Positions 1 to 7,433 of a stretch of 19,409 bases of DNA are shown piece by piece. Made by a program: the position numbers and the translations under genes. Source of the DNA: Bradyrhizobium sp. (GTDB taxonomy: Bacteria; Pseudomonadota; Alphaproteobacteria; Rhizobiales; Xanthobacteraceae); the NCBI GenBank assembly GCA_019243075.1, contig JAFAUV010000223.1, forward strand, positions 1 through 19,409. The letters run 5' to 3'. The notes under the pieces were generated by a model. That model searched no databases. It saw only the letters and a program-made list of their open reading frames with translations, and was not told the origin of the DNA. Positions within the stretch are counted from its first letter, which is position 1, and each line of letters starts with the position of its first letter.

Positions 1-195
1 GGCATCACGGGTGCCGACGGGCGGGTCCGATCCTTTTGCCACGATTTGCCAGATTCCCTGAAATATCCACGAATCACCGCGGGAACATTATCAGGAATTG
101 AACCCCCAACTTGGAGTCCCGGGCGTTTGCGAAGCCAGGAAAACGCATTTATGACAGCCCCCGACGGAACCCGCGATGAAGGTTCAAGGAAGGCG

Positions 196-1551
196 ATGAC
201 GGCTCGATCCAGCCTGACAATCGTGCTCGCGGCCGGCGAGGGCACTCGCATGCGCTCCAGCCTGCCGAAAGTGCTGCATCCCGTGGCGGGCCAATCGCTG
301 CTCGCCCATGTGCTGCAGGCGGCGCCCAGCGGCCCGGGCAGCCGTCTTGCGGTGGTGATCGGACCGGACCATCAGGCGGTCGCCGACGAGGCGCGCCGGA
401 TCCGCGCCGATACCGAGATTTTCGTGCAGCGGGAACGGCTCGGCACGGCGCATGCGGCGCTGGCGGCGCGCCAGGCGATTGCCCGCGGCGCCGATGATCT
501 GCTCGTTGCCTTCGGCGATACGCCGCTGATCTCGGCCGAAACTTTTGCGCGCCTGCGTGCGCCGCTGCAGAATGGCGCGGCGCTGACCGTGCTCGGCTTC
601 CGTGCCGCCGATCCGACCGGGTATGGCCGGCTGTTGTTGCAGGGCGACCGGCTGGTCGCGATTCGCGAGCATGCCGACGCGACGCCGGACGAGCGCCGGG
701 TCACGCTGTGCAATGCCGGGGTGATGGCATTCGAGGGCCAAGGCGCGCTCAGCATCCTCGACAGGATCGGCAACGCCAACGCCAAGGGCGAGTATTATCT
801 GGTCGACGCCGCGACCATCGCAAGAGATTCAGGGCTGGAGGCCGTCGTGATCGAAACCAATGAAGACGAAGTGCGCGGCATCAACACCAAGGCGCAGCTC
901 GCGGAAGCGGAAAGCGTGATGCAGGGGCGTCTGCGCAAGGCGGCGATGGAAGCCGGCGTCACGCTCATCGCTCCCGAAACCGTCTTTCTCGCCGCCGATA
1001 CCAGCTTCGGCAAGGACGTCACCATCGAGCCGTTCGTCGTGATCGGCCCGGGCGTATCGATCGCCGACGGCGCGGTGATTCATTCCTTCTCGCATATCGT
1101 GCAGGCTTCGATCGGCAGGAAGGCCTCCGTCGGCCCCTATGCGCGCCTGCGGCCCGGCACAGCGCTGGGCGAAGGCTCCAGAATCGGCAATTTCGTGGAG
1201 ACAAAGGCGGCGAGGCTGGAAGCCGGCGTCAAGGTCAACCATCTCTCCTATATCGGCGATGCCGAGATCGGCGCCAATTCCAACATCGGCGCCGGCACCA
1301 TCACCTGCAATTATGACGGCTTCTCCAAGCACAAGACCCTGATCGGCGAGGGCGCCTTCGTCGGCACCAATTCCTCGCTGGTCGCGCCGGTCAAGATCGG
1401 CACCGGCGCCTATATCGGCTCGGGATCGGTCATCACCAAGGACGTGCCCGACGATGCCATGGCTGTGGAACGCAGCCAGCAGAGCATCCGCGAGGGCGGG
1501 GCGAAGCGCTATCGCGAGATCAAGACGCGCGAGAAGAAACCGAAGGGTTGA
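196..1551 (+). CDS. glmU: Bifunctional N-acetylglucosamine-1-phosphate uridyltransferase / glucosamine-1-phosphate acetyltransferase
   Basis: GlmU carries out the last two cytoplasmic steps to UDP-GlcNAc, the precursor of peptidoglycan and lipid A: acetylation of glucosamine-1-phosphate, then uridylyl transfer. The 451-residue product fits the family (about 450-456). The N-terminal pyrophosphorylase half shows the nucleotide-binding motif LAAGEGTRM (11-19) with K25, FGDTPL (106-111) with the metal-binding Asp108, and GIN with N230. From about residue 255 the sequence becomes left-handed beta-helix hexapeptide repeats, with VNHLSYIGDAEIG (347-359) holding the catalytic-type His349. I chose the ATG at 196 because AAGGAAGG lies just upstream (186-193) and homology begins a few residues in. 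In-frame starts at 46 and 151 would add residues with no family similarity. The next pathway gene, glmS, lies 534 bp downstream on the same strand. Confidence 0.97.
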   Translation: MTARSSLTIVLAAGEGTRMRSSLPKVLHPVAGQSLLAHVLQAAPSGPGSRLAVVIGPDHQAVADEARRIRADTEIFVQRERLGTAHAALAARQAIARGADDLLVAFGDTPLISAETFARLRAPLQNGAALTVLGFRAADPTGYGRLLLQGDRLVAIREHADATPDERRVTLCNAGVMAFEGQGALSILDRIGNANAKGEYYLVDAATIARDSGLEAVVIETNEDEVRGINTKAQLAEAESVMQGRLRKAAMEAGVTLIAPETVFLAADTSFGKDVTIEPFVVIGPGVSIADGAVIHSFSHIVQASIGRKASVGPYARLRPGTALGEGSRIGNFVETKAARLEAGVKVNHLSYIGDAEIGANSNIGAGTITCNYDGFSKHKTLIGEGAFVGTNSSLVAPVKIGTGAYIGSGSVITKDVPDDAMAVERSQQSIREGGAKRYREIKTREKKPKG

Positions 1552-1560
1552 GCGGGGCCC

Positions 1561-1602
1561 TCAGCGCAGGCCGAGCGCATTCTCGAGCTGGCGCTTGGTC
1601 AT
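1561..1602 (-). CDS. Candidate 13-codon ORF (MTKRQLENALGLR) behind an EcfG-like promoter
   Basis: A very short reading frame with an ATG at 1602-1600 and TGA at 1563-1561. GAGGGAAG lies upstream on the minus strand, leaving 7 nt between GGAAG and the ATG, which is a good ribosome-binding site for so small an ORF. A candidate EcfG promoter (1645-1669, minus) would start a transcript about 35 nt upstream of the ATG. I recognise no family. The transcript would run on antisense to the 3' end of glmU, so it may instead be a small RNA or the remnant of a longer stress gene. The existence of the peptide is inference from signals only. Confidence 0.3.
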   Translation of the reverse strand: MTKRQLENALGLR

Positions 1603-1644
1603 CTTGGATCTTCCCTCGATCGGTACTCCCTTGTTTACGGGCAG

Positions 1645-1669
1645 AACCCGGCGGCTCACCGCAGGTTCC
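1645..1669 (-). promoter_or_regulatory. Candidate EcfG (general stress sigma factor) promoter, minus strand
   Basis: On the minus strand the sequence reads GGAAC, 16 nt, GGTT. The known alphaproteobacterial EcfG consensus is GGAAC-N16-17-cGTT, so the -35 box is exact and the -10 box differs at one weakly conserved position. It points towards the 13-codon ORF at 1561-1602 and lies back to back with the CsbD-like gene. CsbD-family genes are common members of the general stress regulon, which makes the assignment more plausible. Not tested. Confidence 0.42.
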
Positions 1670-1673
1670 ATCG

Positions 1674-1698
1674 GGAAACATCGGCAAGCTCGCGAGTT
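1674..1698 (+). promoter_or_regulatory. Weak EcfG-like promoter upstream of the CsbD-like gene
   Basis: The plus strand reads GGAAA, 16 nt, AGTT, ending 25 nt before the ATG of the CsbD-like gene. It differs from the EcfG consensus GGAAC-N16-17-CGTT at one base in each box. The stress-regulated type of gene downstream is what makes this worth noting. The match alone is weak and may be chance. Confidence 0.22.
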
Positions 1699-1723
1699 GA
1701 TCGGCAAATCAGGGAGCGAGCAC

Positions 1724-1894
1724 ATGAGCCGGTTGCAGGAGAAGGTCCAGGCGCGAACCAAACAGGCCATCGGCCAGATGATCGGCGACGACAAGTTGAT
1801 CGTCGAAGGCAAGGAGCAGGAGCGGCACGCCGAAGAGCCGCAACAGGGTGCCGATCAGCGCACAGCGGCCGACCGAAGCGACACGACAGAATAG
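1724..1894 (+). CDS. CsbD-like stress response protein
   Basis: A 56-residue, highly charged protein. Residues 9-36 match the CsbD family pattern: a Lys/Gln-rich helix, then IGQMIGDDKLIVEGKEQE, where G-x-x-x-GDD-x-L-x-x-EGK is the family signature. CsbD proteins are small, abundant stress proteins of unknown mechanism (sigma-B controlled in Bacillus, EcfG-linked in alphaproteobacteria). The C-terminal 20 residues are polar and probably disordered. The ATG at 1724 is preceded by AGGGAG (1711-1716) at 7 nt spacing. An open frame extends further upstream but has no family similarity. A weak EcfG-like motif lies just upstream. The next gene, glmS, is 191 bp downstream and probably has its own promoter. 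Confidence 0.85.
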   Translation: MSRLQEKVQARTKQAIGQMIGDDKLIVEGKEQERHAEEPQQGADQRTAADRSDTTE

Positions 1895-1977
1895 CGCGAG
1901 CCACGCCTTCCGCGGCCGGCGCACTCGCGCTGGCACGGGCGAGCGATCGCCCACCAGCGAATTATTAAGGTTCATGC

Positions 1978-2005
1978 TTAACCCTGTCGCAATCGGCAAT
2001 AATTA
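1978..2005 (+). promoter_or_regulatory. Possible sigma-70 type promoter of glmS with AT-rich palindrome
   Basis: In this GC-rich window the stretch 1958-2015 is strikingly AT-rich. TTAACC (1978-1983) and TAATTA (2000-2005), 16 nt apart, could be -35 and -10 boxes. The -10 candidate lies inside a perfect 12-bp palindrome CAATAATTATTG (1997-2008). The distance to the glmS start (2086) allows an 80-nt leader. This is pattern evidence only. Confidence 0.3.
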
Positions 2006-2085
2006 TTGAGTATCTTGACCAGCGCCGTTTTCGATAAGAAATCCGCGCGCGTTCGAGAATCGTCGAAGCGGGGGACTTCAACCGC

Positions 2086-3912
2086 ATGTGCGGGATCATT
2101 GGCATTTTGGGGCGGGGACCGGTCGCCGAGCAACTGGTCGATTCCCTCAAGCGGCTTGAATATCGCGGTTACGATTCCGCCGGCGTCGCAACCCTCGAAG
2201 GCGACACGCTCGAGCGGCGCCGCGCGGAAGGCAAGCTGAAGAATCTCGAAGCGCGGCTGAAGGCGGCGCCGCTCGAGGGCCACACCGGCATCGGCCATAC
2301 CCGCTGGGCTACCCATGGCAAGCCGACCGAAAACAACGCACATCCGCACGCCACCGAGCGCGTCGCCGTGGTCCACAACGGCATTATCGAGAATTTCCGG
2401 CAACTGCGCGAGGCGCTCGAGCAAAAGGGCACGGTCTTCAAGACCGAGACCGACACCGAGATCGTGCTGCATCTGGTAGATGATTTGATGCGGCAGGGCA
2501 TCAAGCCCGCCGACGCGGTAAAGGCGGCGCTGTCGCAGCTTCGAGGCGCCTTCGCGCTCGGATTCATCTTCTCCGGCGACGACGACCTGATGATCGGCGC
2601 CCGCAACGGTCCGCCGCTCGCGATCGGTTTCGGCGACGGCGAGATGTATCTCGGCTCCGATGCGATCGCGCTCGGGCCTTTCACCGACACCGTCGCCTAT
2701 CTCGAGGACGGCGATTGGGTGGTGATGACGCGCAAGGGTGCGACCATCTACGACAAGAGCGGCGCCATTGTGCACCGGGACGCGCACAAGCAAAGCGCTG
2801 CCGCCTCTCTGGTCGACAAGGCCAATTTCCGCCACTTCATGGCCAAGGAAATCCATGAGCAGCCGGAGGTCGTCGGCCACACGCTCGCCCGCTACGTCGA
2901 CATGGCGGCAGAGCGCGTCCGGCTGCCGCTCACGCTGCCGTTCGACTTCAAGGACATCCAGCACGTCTCCATCACGGCTTGCGGCACCGCGAATTATGCG
3001 GGCTACATCGCCAAATACTGGTTCGAGCGGTTCGCGCGCATCCCCGTCGAGATCGATATCGCCTCGGAATTCCGCTACCGCGAGGCGCCCTTGCGCAGGG
3101 GCGATCTCGCGATCTTCATCTCGCAGTCCGGCGAGACCGCCGACACGCTGGCGGCGCTGCGCTACGCCAAAGCCGAGGGCGCGCACACGCTGTCGGTTGT
3201 CAACGTGCCGACCTCGACCATCGCGCGCGAAAGCGAGACCGTGCTGCAGACGCTGGCCGGACCCGAGATCGGTGTCGCCTCGACCAAGGCGTTCACCTGC
3301 CAGTTGATGACGCTCGCGGCGCTGGCGATTGCGGCCGGCAAGGCGCGCGGCGCGTTGTCGGAGACGGACGAGGCCAAGCTCGCGCATGGCCTGATCGAGA
3401 TTCCGCGGCTCATGGCCGCTGCACTGGCCACCGAACCGCAGATCGAGAAACTCGCTCGCGACATCGCCAAGAGCCGCGACGTGCTCTATCTCGGCCGCGG
3501 CACCTCGTTCCCTCTGGCGCTGGAAGGCGCGCTGAAGCTGAAGGAAATTTCCTATATCCACGCCGAAGGCTATGCCGCGGGCGAGCTCAAGCACGGACCG
3601 ATAGCACTGATCGACGAGTACACGCCGGTTGTCGTGATCGCGCCGTTCGACAGGGTTTTCGAGAAGACCGTATCGAACATGCAGGAAGTCGCCGCCCGCG
3701 GCGGCAACATCATCCTGATGACCGACGCCAAGGGCGCGGCGGAAGCCACCGTGCAATCGCTGGTGACGATCGTGCTGCCCGACATGGCTGCCGCCTTCAG
3801 CCCCATGGTCTACGCCGTTCCCGTGCAGCTTTTGGCCTACCACACCGCCGTCGTGATGGGCACCGACGTGGACCAGCCCCGCAATCTCGCAAAATCGGTA
3901 ACTGTGGAGTAA
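2086..3912 (+). CDS. glmS: Glutamine--fructose-6-phosphate aminotransferase (isomerizing)
   Basis: GlmS makes glucosamine-6-phosphate from fructose-6-phosphate and glutamine, the committed step to UDP-GlcNAc. The length of 608 residues is the family norm. The protein begins MCGIIGILG, giving the N-terminal nucleophile Cys of the Ntn-type glutaminase domain (about 1-240) after Met removal. HTRWATHGKP and HNGIIENF are glutamine-site motifs. Two SIS sugar-isomerase domains follow: ISQSGETADT with SQSGET at 346-351, STKAFTCQ, and the EGALKLKEISYIHAEGY stretch starting at 480. The C-terminal tail DQPRNLAKSVTVE contains the conserved lysine at 603. The start is fixed by the required Cys2. GGGGGA (2070-2075) lies 10 nt upstream. 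glmU upstream serves the same pathway; glmM is not in the window. I see no sign of a glmS ribozyme. Confidence 0.98.
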   Translation: MCGIIGILGRGPVAEQLVDSLKRLEYRGYDSAGVATLEGDTLERRRAEGKLKNLEARLKAAPLEGHTGIGHTRWATHGKPTENNAHPHATERVAVVHNGIIENFRQLREALEQKGTVFKTETDTEIVLHLVDDLMRQGIKPADAVKAALSQLRGAFALGFIFSGDDDLMIGARNGPPLAIGFGDGEMYLGSDAIALGPFTDTVAYLEDGDWVVMTRKGATIYDKSGAIVHRDAHKQSAAASLVDKANFRHFMAKEIHEQPEVVGHTLARYVDMAAERVRLPLTLPFDFKDIQHVSITACGTANYAGYIAKYWFERFARIPVEIDIASEFRYREAPLRRGDLAIFISQSGETADTLAALRYAKAEGAHTLSVVNVPTSTIARESETVLQTLAGPEIGVASTKAFTCQLMTLAALAIAAGKARGALSETDEAKLAHGLIEIPRLMAAALATEPQIEKLARDIAKSRDVLYLGRGTSFPLALEGALKLKEISYIHAEGYAAGELKHGPIALIDEYTPVVVIAPFDRVFEKTVSNMQEVAARGGNIILMTDAKGAAEATVQSLVTIVLPDMAAAFSPMVYAVPVQLLAYHTAVVMGTDVDQPRNLAKSVTVE

Positions 3913-3995
3913 GAGGGACTTGCTTGCCGCCTCCGGGCTCTTCAAAAATCTGCTAGAACACCTAGCTGATAGCTGAACTCCGGCCCGGAACCCCC

Positions 3996-4778
3996 ATGAG
4001 CGCCGACAATTTGCCCCCGCCCGAACTGCCGCCGGCCGAGACCCTGGCGGAGCCGGCGCATCACGGCTTGATGGCGCGGTTTCGCAACTACTTTCTCACC
4101 GGCCTCGTCGTGGCCGGACCCGTCGCCATCACGCTCTATCTCACCTGGTGGTTCGTGACCTGGGTCGACGGCCTGGTCCGCCCCTTTGTGCCGATCGCCT
4201 ACCGCCCCGAAACCTATCTGCCGTTCGGCCTGCCGGGCTCCGGCCTGATCGTGGCCGTGGTTGCGCTGACGCTGCTGGGCTTTCTCACGGCGAACCTGAT
4301 CGGCCGCACGCTGGTCGATCTCGGCGACCGCCTGCTCGGGCGCATCCCCGCGGTACGCGCGATCTATCGCGGGCTGAAGCAGGTATTCGAGACGCTGTTC
4401 TCGGGTCAGGGGTCGAGTTTCCGCCGCGTCGGCCTGGTCGAATTTCCCTCCCCCGGCATGTGGTCCATCGTGCTGATCTCGCAGTCGCCGAGCGCCGACG
4501 TCGCCCGCAGCCTGCCGGGACAGGAGGACCATATCTCGGTGTTTCTGCCCTGCGCGCCGAATCCGACCACCGGGTTTTTCTTCTATGTGCCGAAGAGCAA
4601 GATCATCGAAGTCGACATGAGCACGGAAGATGCCGCGACGTTGATCATGTCCTGCGGCGTGGTGCAGCCGGGTGCCGGCCACGATCCGCAGAAGAAAGCG
4701 GCGGCGCTTGCCGGCATGGCCAATGCGGCCCGGATCGCCAACGCCTCGCTGCAGCCGGAGCCGGCGAAGGTGGAGTGA
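3996..4778 (+). CDS. DUF502 family membrane protein
   Basis: A 260-residue protein of the DUF502 family, whose function is not established. After a Pro-rich cytosolic N-terminus there are two predicted membrane helices, about 31-58 (starting NYFLTGLVVAGPVAITLYLT) and about 80-104 (GSGLIVAVVALTLLGFLTAN). Next comes the family-typical RIPAVRAIYRGLKQVFETLF segment (116-135), then a globular part with CAPNPTTGFFFYVPK (186-200), another DUF502 hallmark. The ATG at 3996 follows glmS by 83 bp, so co-transcription with glmS is possible. The gene converges on recG with only 21 bp between the stop codons. Family assignment is firm; any role in envelope physiology would be guesswork. Confidence 0.93.
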   Translation: MSADNLPPPELPPAETLAEPAHHGLMARFRNYFLTGLVVAGPVAITLYLTWWFVTWVDGLVRPFVPIAYRPETYLPFGLPGSGLIVAVVALTLLGFLTANLIGRTLVDLGDRLLGRIPAVRAIYRGLKQVFETLFSGQGSSFRRVGLVEFPSPGMWSIVLISQSPSADVARSLPGQEDHISVFLPCAPNPTTGFFFYVPKSKIIEVDMSTEDAATLIMSCGVVQPGAGHDPQKKAAALAGMANAARIANASLQPEPAKVE

Positions 4779-4795
4779 GAACTCCACGCTCTCAC
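4771..4795. terminator. Hairpin(s) at the DUF502/recG convergence, possible weak terminator
   Basis: TGGAGT-gaga-ACTCCA (4771-4786) is a perfect 6-bp stem with a GNRA-type tetraloop and overlaps the DUF502 stop codon. A competing stem, GTGAGA/TCTCAC (4775-4780 with 4790-4795), uses the same bases. Neither is followed by a T-tract, so intrinsic termination is uncertain. The position between two converging genes is the main argument. Confidence 0.3.
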
Positions 4796-4799
4796 AACG

Positions 4800-6908
4800 T
4801 CAGCCCGCCCCGATCAGGGGAATCGCCTCGTCGCGTTCGAACAGATAGAGCAGGCAGCGCAGCGCTTCGCCGCGCTCGCCCTTGAGCTTCGGATTGTCTT
4901 TCAGGATGCGCAGCGCCTCGTCGCGCGCCTGGGTCATCAATTGACCGTGGACGTCCGAGCGGGCGATCCGATAACCGGGCAGGCCGCTCTGGCGGATGCC
5001 GAGCACATCGCCTTCGCCGCGCAGCTTCAGATCTTCCTCCGCGATCCGGAAGCCGTCGGTGGTTTCGCGGATCACCTTCAGCCGCGCCTTGGAGATTTCG
5101 CCGAGCGGCTCATGATAGAGCAGGAGACAGGTGGAAGCCTCGGCGCCGCGGCCGATCCGCCCGCGCAATTGATGCAGTTGCGCCAGGCCGAAGCGCTCGG
5201 CGTTCTCGATCACCATGATGGTTGCGGCGGGTACGTCGACGCCGACCTCGACCACGGTGGTCGCGACTAGCAGGCCGATGTCTTGGGCGGCGAACTCCGC
5301 CATGACGCGGTCCTTGTCTGCGCCCTTCATCTGGCCGTGGACGAGACCGACCTTGTGGCCGAACCGCTGCCGCAGGCTGTCGAAGCGTTTCGTCGCATTG
5401 GTGAGGTGGTCGGTAGCCTCAGCCTCGCTTTCCTCCACCAGGGCACAGATCCAGTAGACGAGCTTGCCCGCTGAGAGCGCGCGGCCGACCGCGTCCATCA
5501 CCTCTTCCAGCCGGCTATCAGGCACGGCGCGGGTGTCAATCGGCTGGCGGCCCGCCGGCTTTTCGCGCAGTTCCGAGACGTCCATGTCGCCGAAATAGGT
5601 CAGCACCAACGTGCGCGGGATCGGCGTCGCACTGAGCACCAGCACGTCGACGGCTTCGCCTTTGGCGGTCAGCGCCAGCCGCTCGCGGACGCCAAAGCGG
5701 TGCTGCTCGTCGACGACGGCAAGCGCCAGGTCCTTGAAGACGACGTCGTCCTGGATCAGCGCATGCGTGCCGACCACGAGATCAAAATCGCCGGCTTCGA
5801 GCTGCGCCAGAAGCTGGCGCCGCTCCTTGCCTTTCTCGCGGCCCGTGAGGATCGCGACCCTCATGCCGGCACGTTCGGCCAGCGTCGCGATGGTCTTGAT
5901 GTGCTGGCGCGCCAGGATTTCCGTCGGCGCCATCAGCGCCGCCTGCTTGCCGGCCTCGGCGACGGCGGCGGCCGCGAGCAGCGCCACCACCGTCTTGCCG
6001 GAGCCGACGTCACCCTGCAGCAGCCGCAGCATGCGCACCGGCTGTTTAAGGTCATCGGCGATCGCGGCCGCGGCCTGGCGTTGCGAGGCGGTGAGCGCGT
6101 AAGGCAGGGCATCGATGATCTTCTTGCGCAAATGGCCGTCGCCGGCATGACGGTCGCCGGCCGGACGGCGCAGTTGGGCGCGGATCAGTCCCAGCGCCAA
6201 CTGCCCGGCGAGCAGTTCATCGAAGGCAAGCCGCGTCCAGAACGGACCATCGGGCAGGACGTCGGTGAGCTCGATGGGCTGGTGCACGCGCGACAATGCT
6301 TCGCGAAGCGGTGGAAAGTGGCAGCGGCGGATCACCTCCGGGCTGATCCATTCCGGCAAATCAGGCAATTTCGCCAGCGCCTGCGCGATCGCCCGCTTGA
6401 GCGAGCCGAGCGCCAGGCCTTCCGTCAAGGGATAGACGGGATCGATGCCCGACAATTGCGCGAAGGCGCTTTCGTCGACCACGCGATCCGGATGCACGAT
6501 TTGCGCAAGGCCGTCATACATCTGCAAGGTGCCGGAGACGAAGCGCTTGCTGCCTACCGGCAAAAGCTTTTCGACGTGGCCTGGCGGGTTGCGAAAATAC
6601 GTCAGCACCACATCGCCGGTCTCGTCGCTGGCATAAACGAGATAGGGCGCACGCCGGTTGTGCGGGGGCGGCGGACGATGCCGGCCCACCGTCACCTCCA
6701 GCGTGACCACGGTCCCTGGCGAGGCGTCGCGAATTTTCGGCCGCGCCCGGCGGTCGATCACCTGGCTCGGCATATGCAGAAGCAAATCCACCAGCCGCGG
6801 CGTCTCCTCCCGCCCGAGCAGATAGCGCAAGAGCTTGTCCTGCTTCGGTCCGACGCCGGAAAGGCTCGTGACCGGCGCAAACAGCGGATTGAGCAGAGCA
6901 GGGCGCAT
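4800..6908 (-). CDS. recG: ATP-dependent DNA helicase RecG
   Basis: RecG is a double-strand DNA translocase that remodels stalled forks, R-loops and Holliday junctions. With the start at 6908 the product is 702 residues, normal for the family. The N-terminal wedge/OB region (about 50-160) contains DETGDVVLTYFRN. The helicase core shows Walker A GDVGSGKT (299-306), DEQHR (400-404), SATPIPRT (426-433) and motif VI LRGRIGRG (581-588). GLPGYRIARSDVHG near the C-terminus is also typical. I prefer the ATG at 6908 (MRPALLNPLF) because an in-frame ATG at 6938 lies inside a repetitive palindromic element. A near-palindrome, GTGTC-tc-GACAC (6913-6924), sits just upstream of the chosen start. The gene is divergent from sdhE-mfd. 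Confidence 0.97.
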   Translation of the reverse strand: MRPALLNPLFAPVTSLSGVGPKQDKLLRYLLGREETPRLVDLLLHMPSQVIDRRARPKIRDASPGTVVTLEVTVGRHRPPPPHNRRAPYLVYASDETGDVVLTYFRNPPGHVEKLLPVGSKRFVSGTLQMYDGLAQIVHPDRVVDESAFAQLSGIDPVYPLTEGLALGSLKRAIAQALAKLPDLPEWISPEVIRRCHFPPLREALSRVHQPIELTDVLPDGPFWTRLAFDELLAGQLALGLIRAQLRRPAGDRHAGDGHLRKKIIDALPYALTASQRQAAAAIADDLKQPVRMLRLLQGDVGSGKTVVALLAAAAVAEAGKQAALMAPTEILARQHIKTIATLAERAGMRVAILTGREKGKERRQLLAQLEAGDFDLVVGTHALIQDDVVFKDLALAVVDEQHRFGVRERLALTAKGEAVDVLVLSATPIPRTLVLTYFGDMDVSELREKPAGRQPIDTRAVPDSRLEEVMDAVGRALSAGKLVYWICALVEESEAEATDHLTNATKRFDSLRQRFGHKVGLVHGQMKGADKDRVMAEFAAQDIGLLVATTVVEVGVDVPAATIMVIENAERFGLAQLHQLRGRIGRGAEASTCLLLYHEPLGEISKARLKVIRETTDGFRIAEEDLKLRGEGDVLGIRQSGLPGYRIARSDVHGQLMTQARDEALRILKDNPKLKGERGEALRCLLYLFERDEAIPLIGAG

Positions 6909-6932
6909 TCTAGTGTCTCGACACATACAATC

Positions 6933-7031
6933 CGTCATGCGCGGACAAAAGCGAGAAGCGCGTCTTCGCGCCAGAGATCCGCCCGTTCATCCCTTCAGAG
7001 GATGGATTGCCGGGTCAAGCCAGGCAATGAC
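6933..7031. repeat. Composite palindromic intergenic element of Bradyrhizobium type (degenerate)
   Basis: Two adjacent hairpin units. The first (6933-6990) contains GCGCG-tctt-CGCGC (6958-6971) within outer arms GCGGA (6941-6945) and TCCGC (6978-6982). The second (about 7000-7031) is ATTGCCgGG-tcaag-CCaGGCAAT (7006-7028), 8 paired positions with one mismatch. The phrase around GGATTGCCGGGTCAAGCC is very like short palindromic repeats I know to be common in Bradyrhizobium and Rhodopseudomonas intergenic DNA. The G/A mismatch in the stem suggests decay. It occupies about 100 bp of the 234-bp recG/sdhE divergent region. No second copy was noticed in this window. Confidence 0.6.
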
Positions 7032-7142
7032 CAGACGGTTGATAACTTACGCGCGCAAGAGGGCTGACATCGGCGCTCGGCATCGCTATATCCACCGCGC
7101 CCGGCACGTCCGGGCTTTTGGCGTTGCACTGGAATGGATTGG

Positions 7143-7433
7143 ATGACTGGATCGACCCGATCGAGCCGGGGGCTCGATGAGCGCCGCAAGCGGCTGTTGT
7201 TTCGCTGCTGGCGCCGTGGCACCCGCGAGCTTGACCTGATTCTCGGCCGTTTTGCGGACGCGGAAATCGCTGATCTGAGCGATGACGAATTGGGGCAACT
7301 CGAGCATCTGCTGGAGGTTCCGGACCCCGAGTTCTATGCCGCGGTCACCGGCGGCCGATCATTGCCGGCGGAATACGCCAATCCGCTGTTCGAGCGCATC
7401 AAATCCTTTCGCGCCGCGGATAAGGACGCATGA
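7143..7433 (+). CDS. sdhE: FAD assembly factor SdhE (succinate dehydrogenase assembly factor 2)
   Basis: A 96-residue cytoplasmic protein of the SdhE/Sdh5/YgfY family, which helps attach FAD covalently to the SdhA flavoprotein of succinate dehydrogenase. The essential RGxxE motif is present (RGTRE, 25-29), inside the family-typical stretch from RRKRLLFRCW through DLILGRFAD. The Leu- and acid-rich second half (SDDELGQLEHLLEVPDPEF) and the PLFERIKSF ending also fit. I chose the ATG at 7143; an in-frame ATG at 7134 would add three residues (MDW) and cannot be excluded, as both have weak ribosome-binding sites. The stop overlaps the mfd start (ATGA), so translational coupling is likely. No succinate dehydrogenase genes are in the window. 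Confidence 0.93.
   Translation: MTGSTRSSRGLDERRKRLLFRCWRRGTRELDLILGRFADAEIADLSDDELGQLEHLLEVPDPEFYAAVTGGRSLPAEYANPLFERIKSFRAADKDA

Noticed and set aside
1..42. Possible start (GTG, minus strand, 42-40) of a divergent gene running off the left edge
   Set aside because: Only 14 codons are visible, with a poorly spaced AGGGAA and no recognisable similarity.
93..103. GGAATTGAACC, which read in reverse complement looks like a tRNA T-loop (GGTTCAATTCC)
   Set aside because: The T-stem pairs for only two or three positions and no acceptor, D or anticodon arm can be built around it.
82..127. GGAAC (82-86) and CGTT (124-127) upstream of glmU as an EcfG promoter
   Set aside because: The spacing is 37 nt instead of 16-17, and no box lies at the right distance.
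1965..1981. TTAA...TTAA upstream of glmS as a CtrA binding site
   Set aside because: The half-sites are 9 nt apart instead of the 7 nt of the CtrA consensus.
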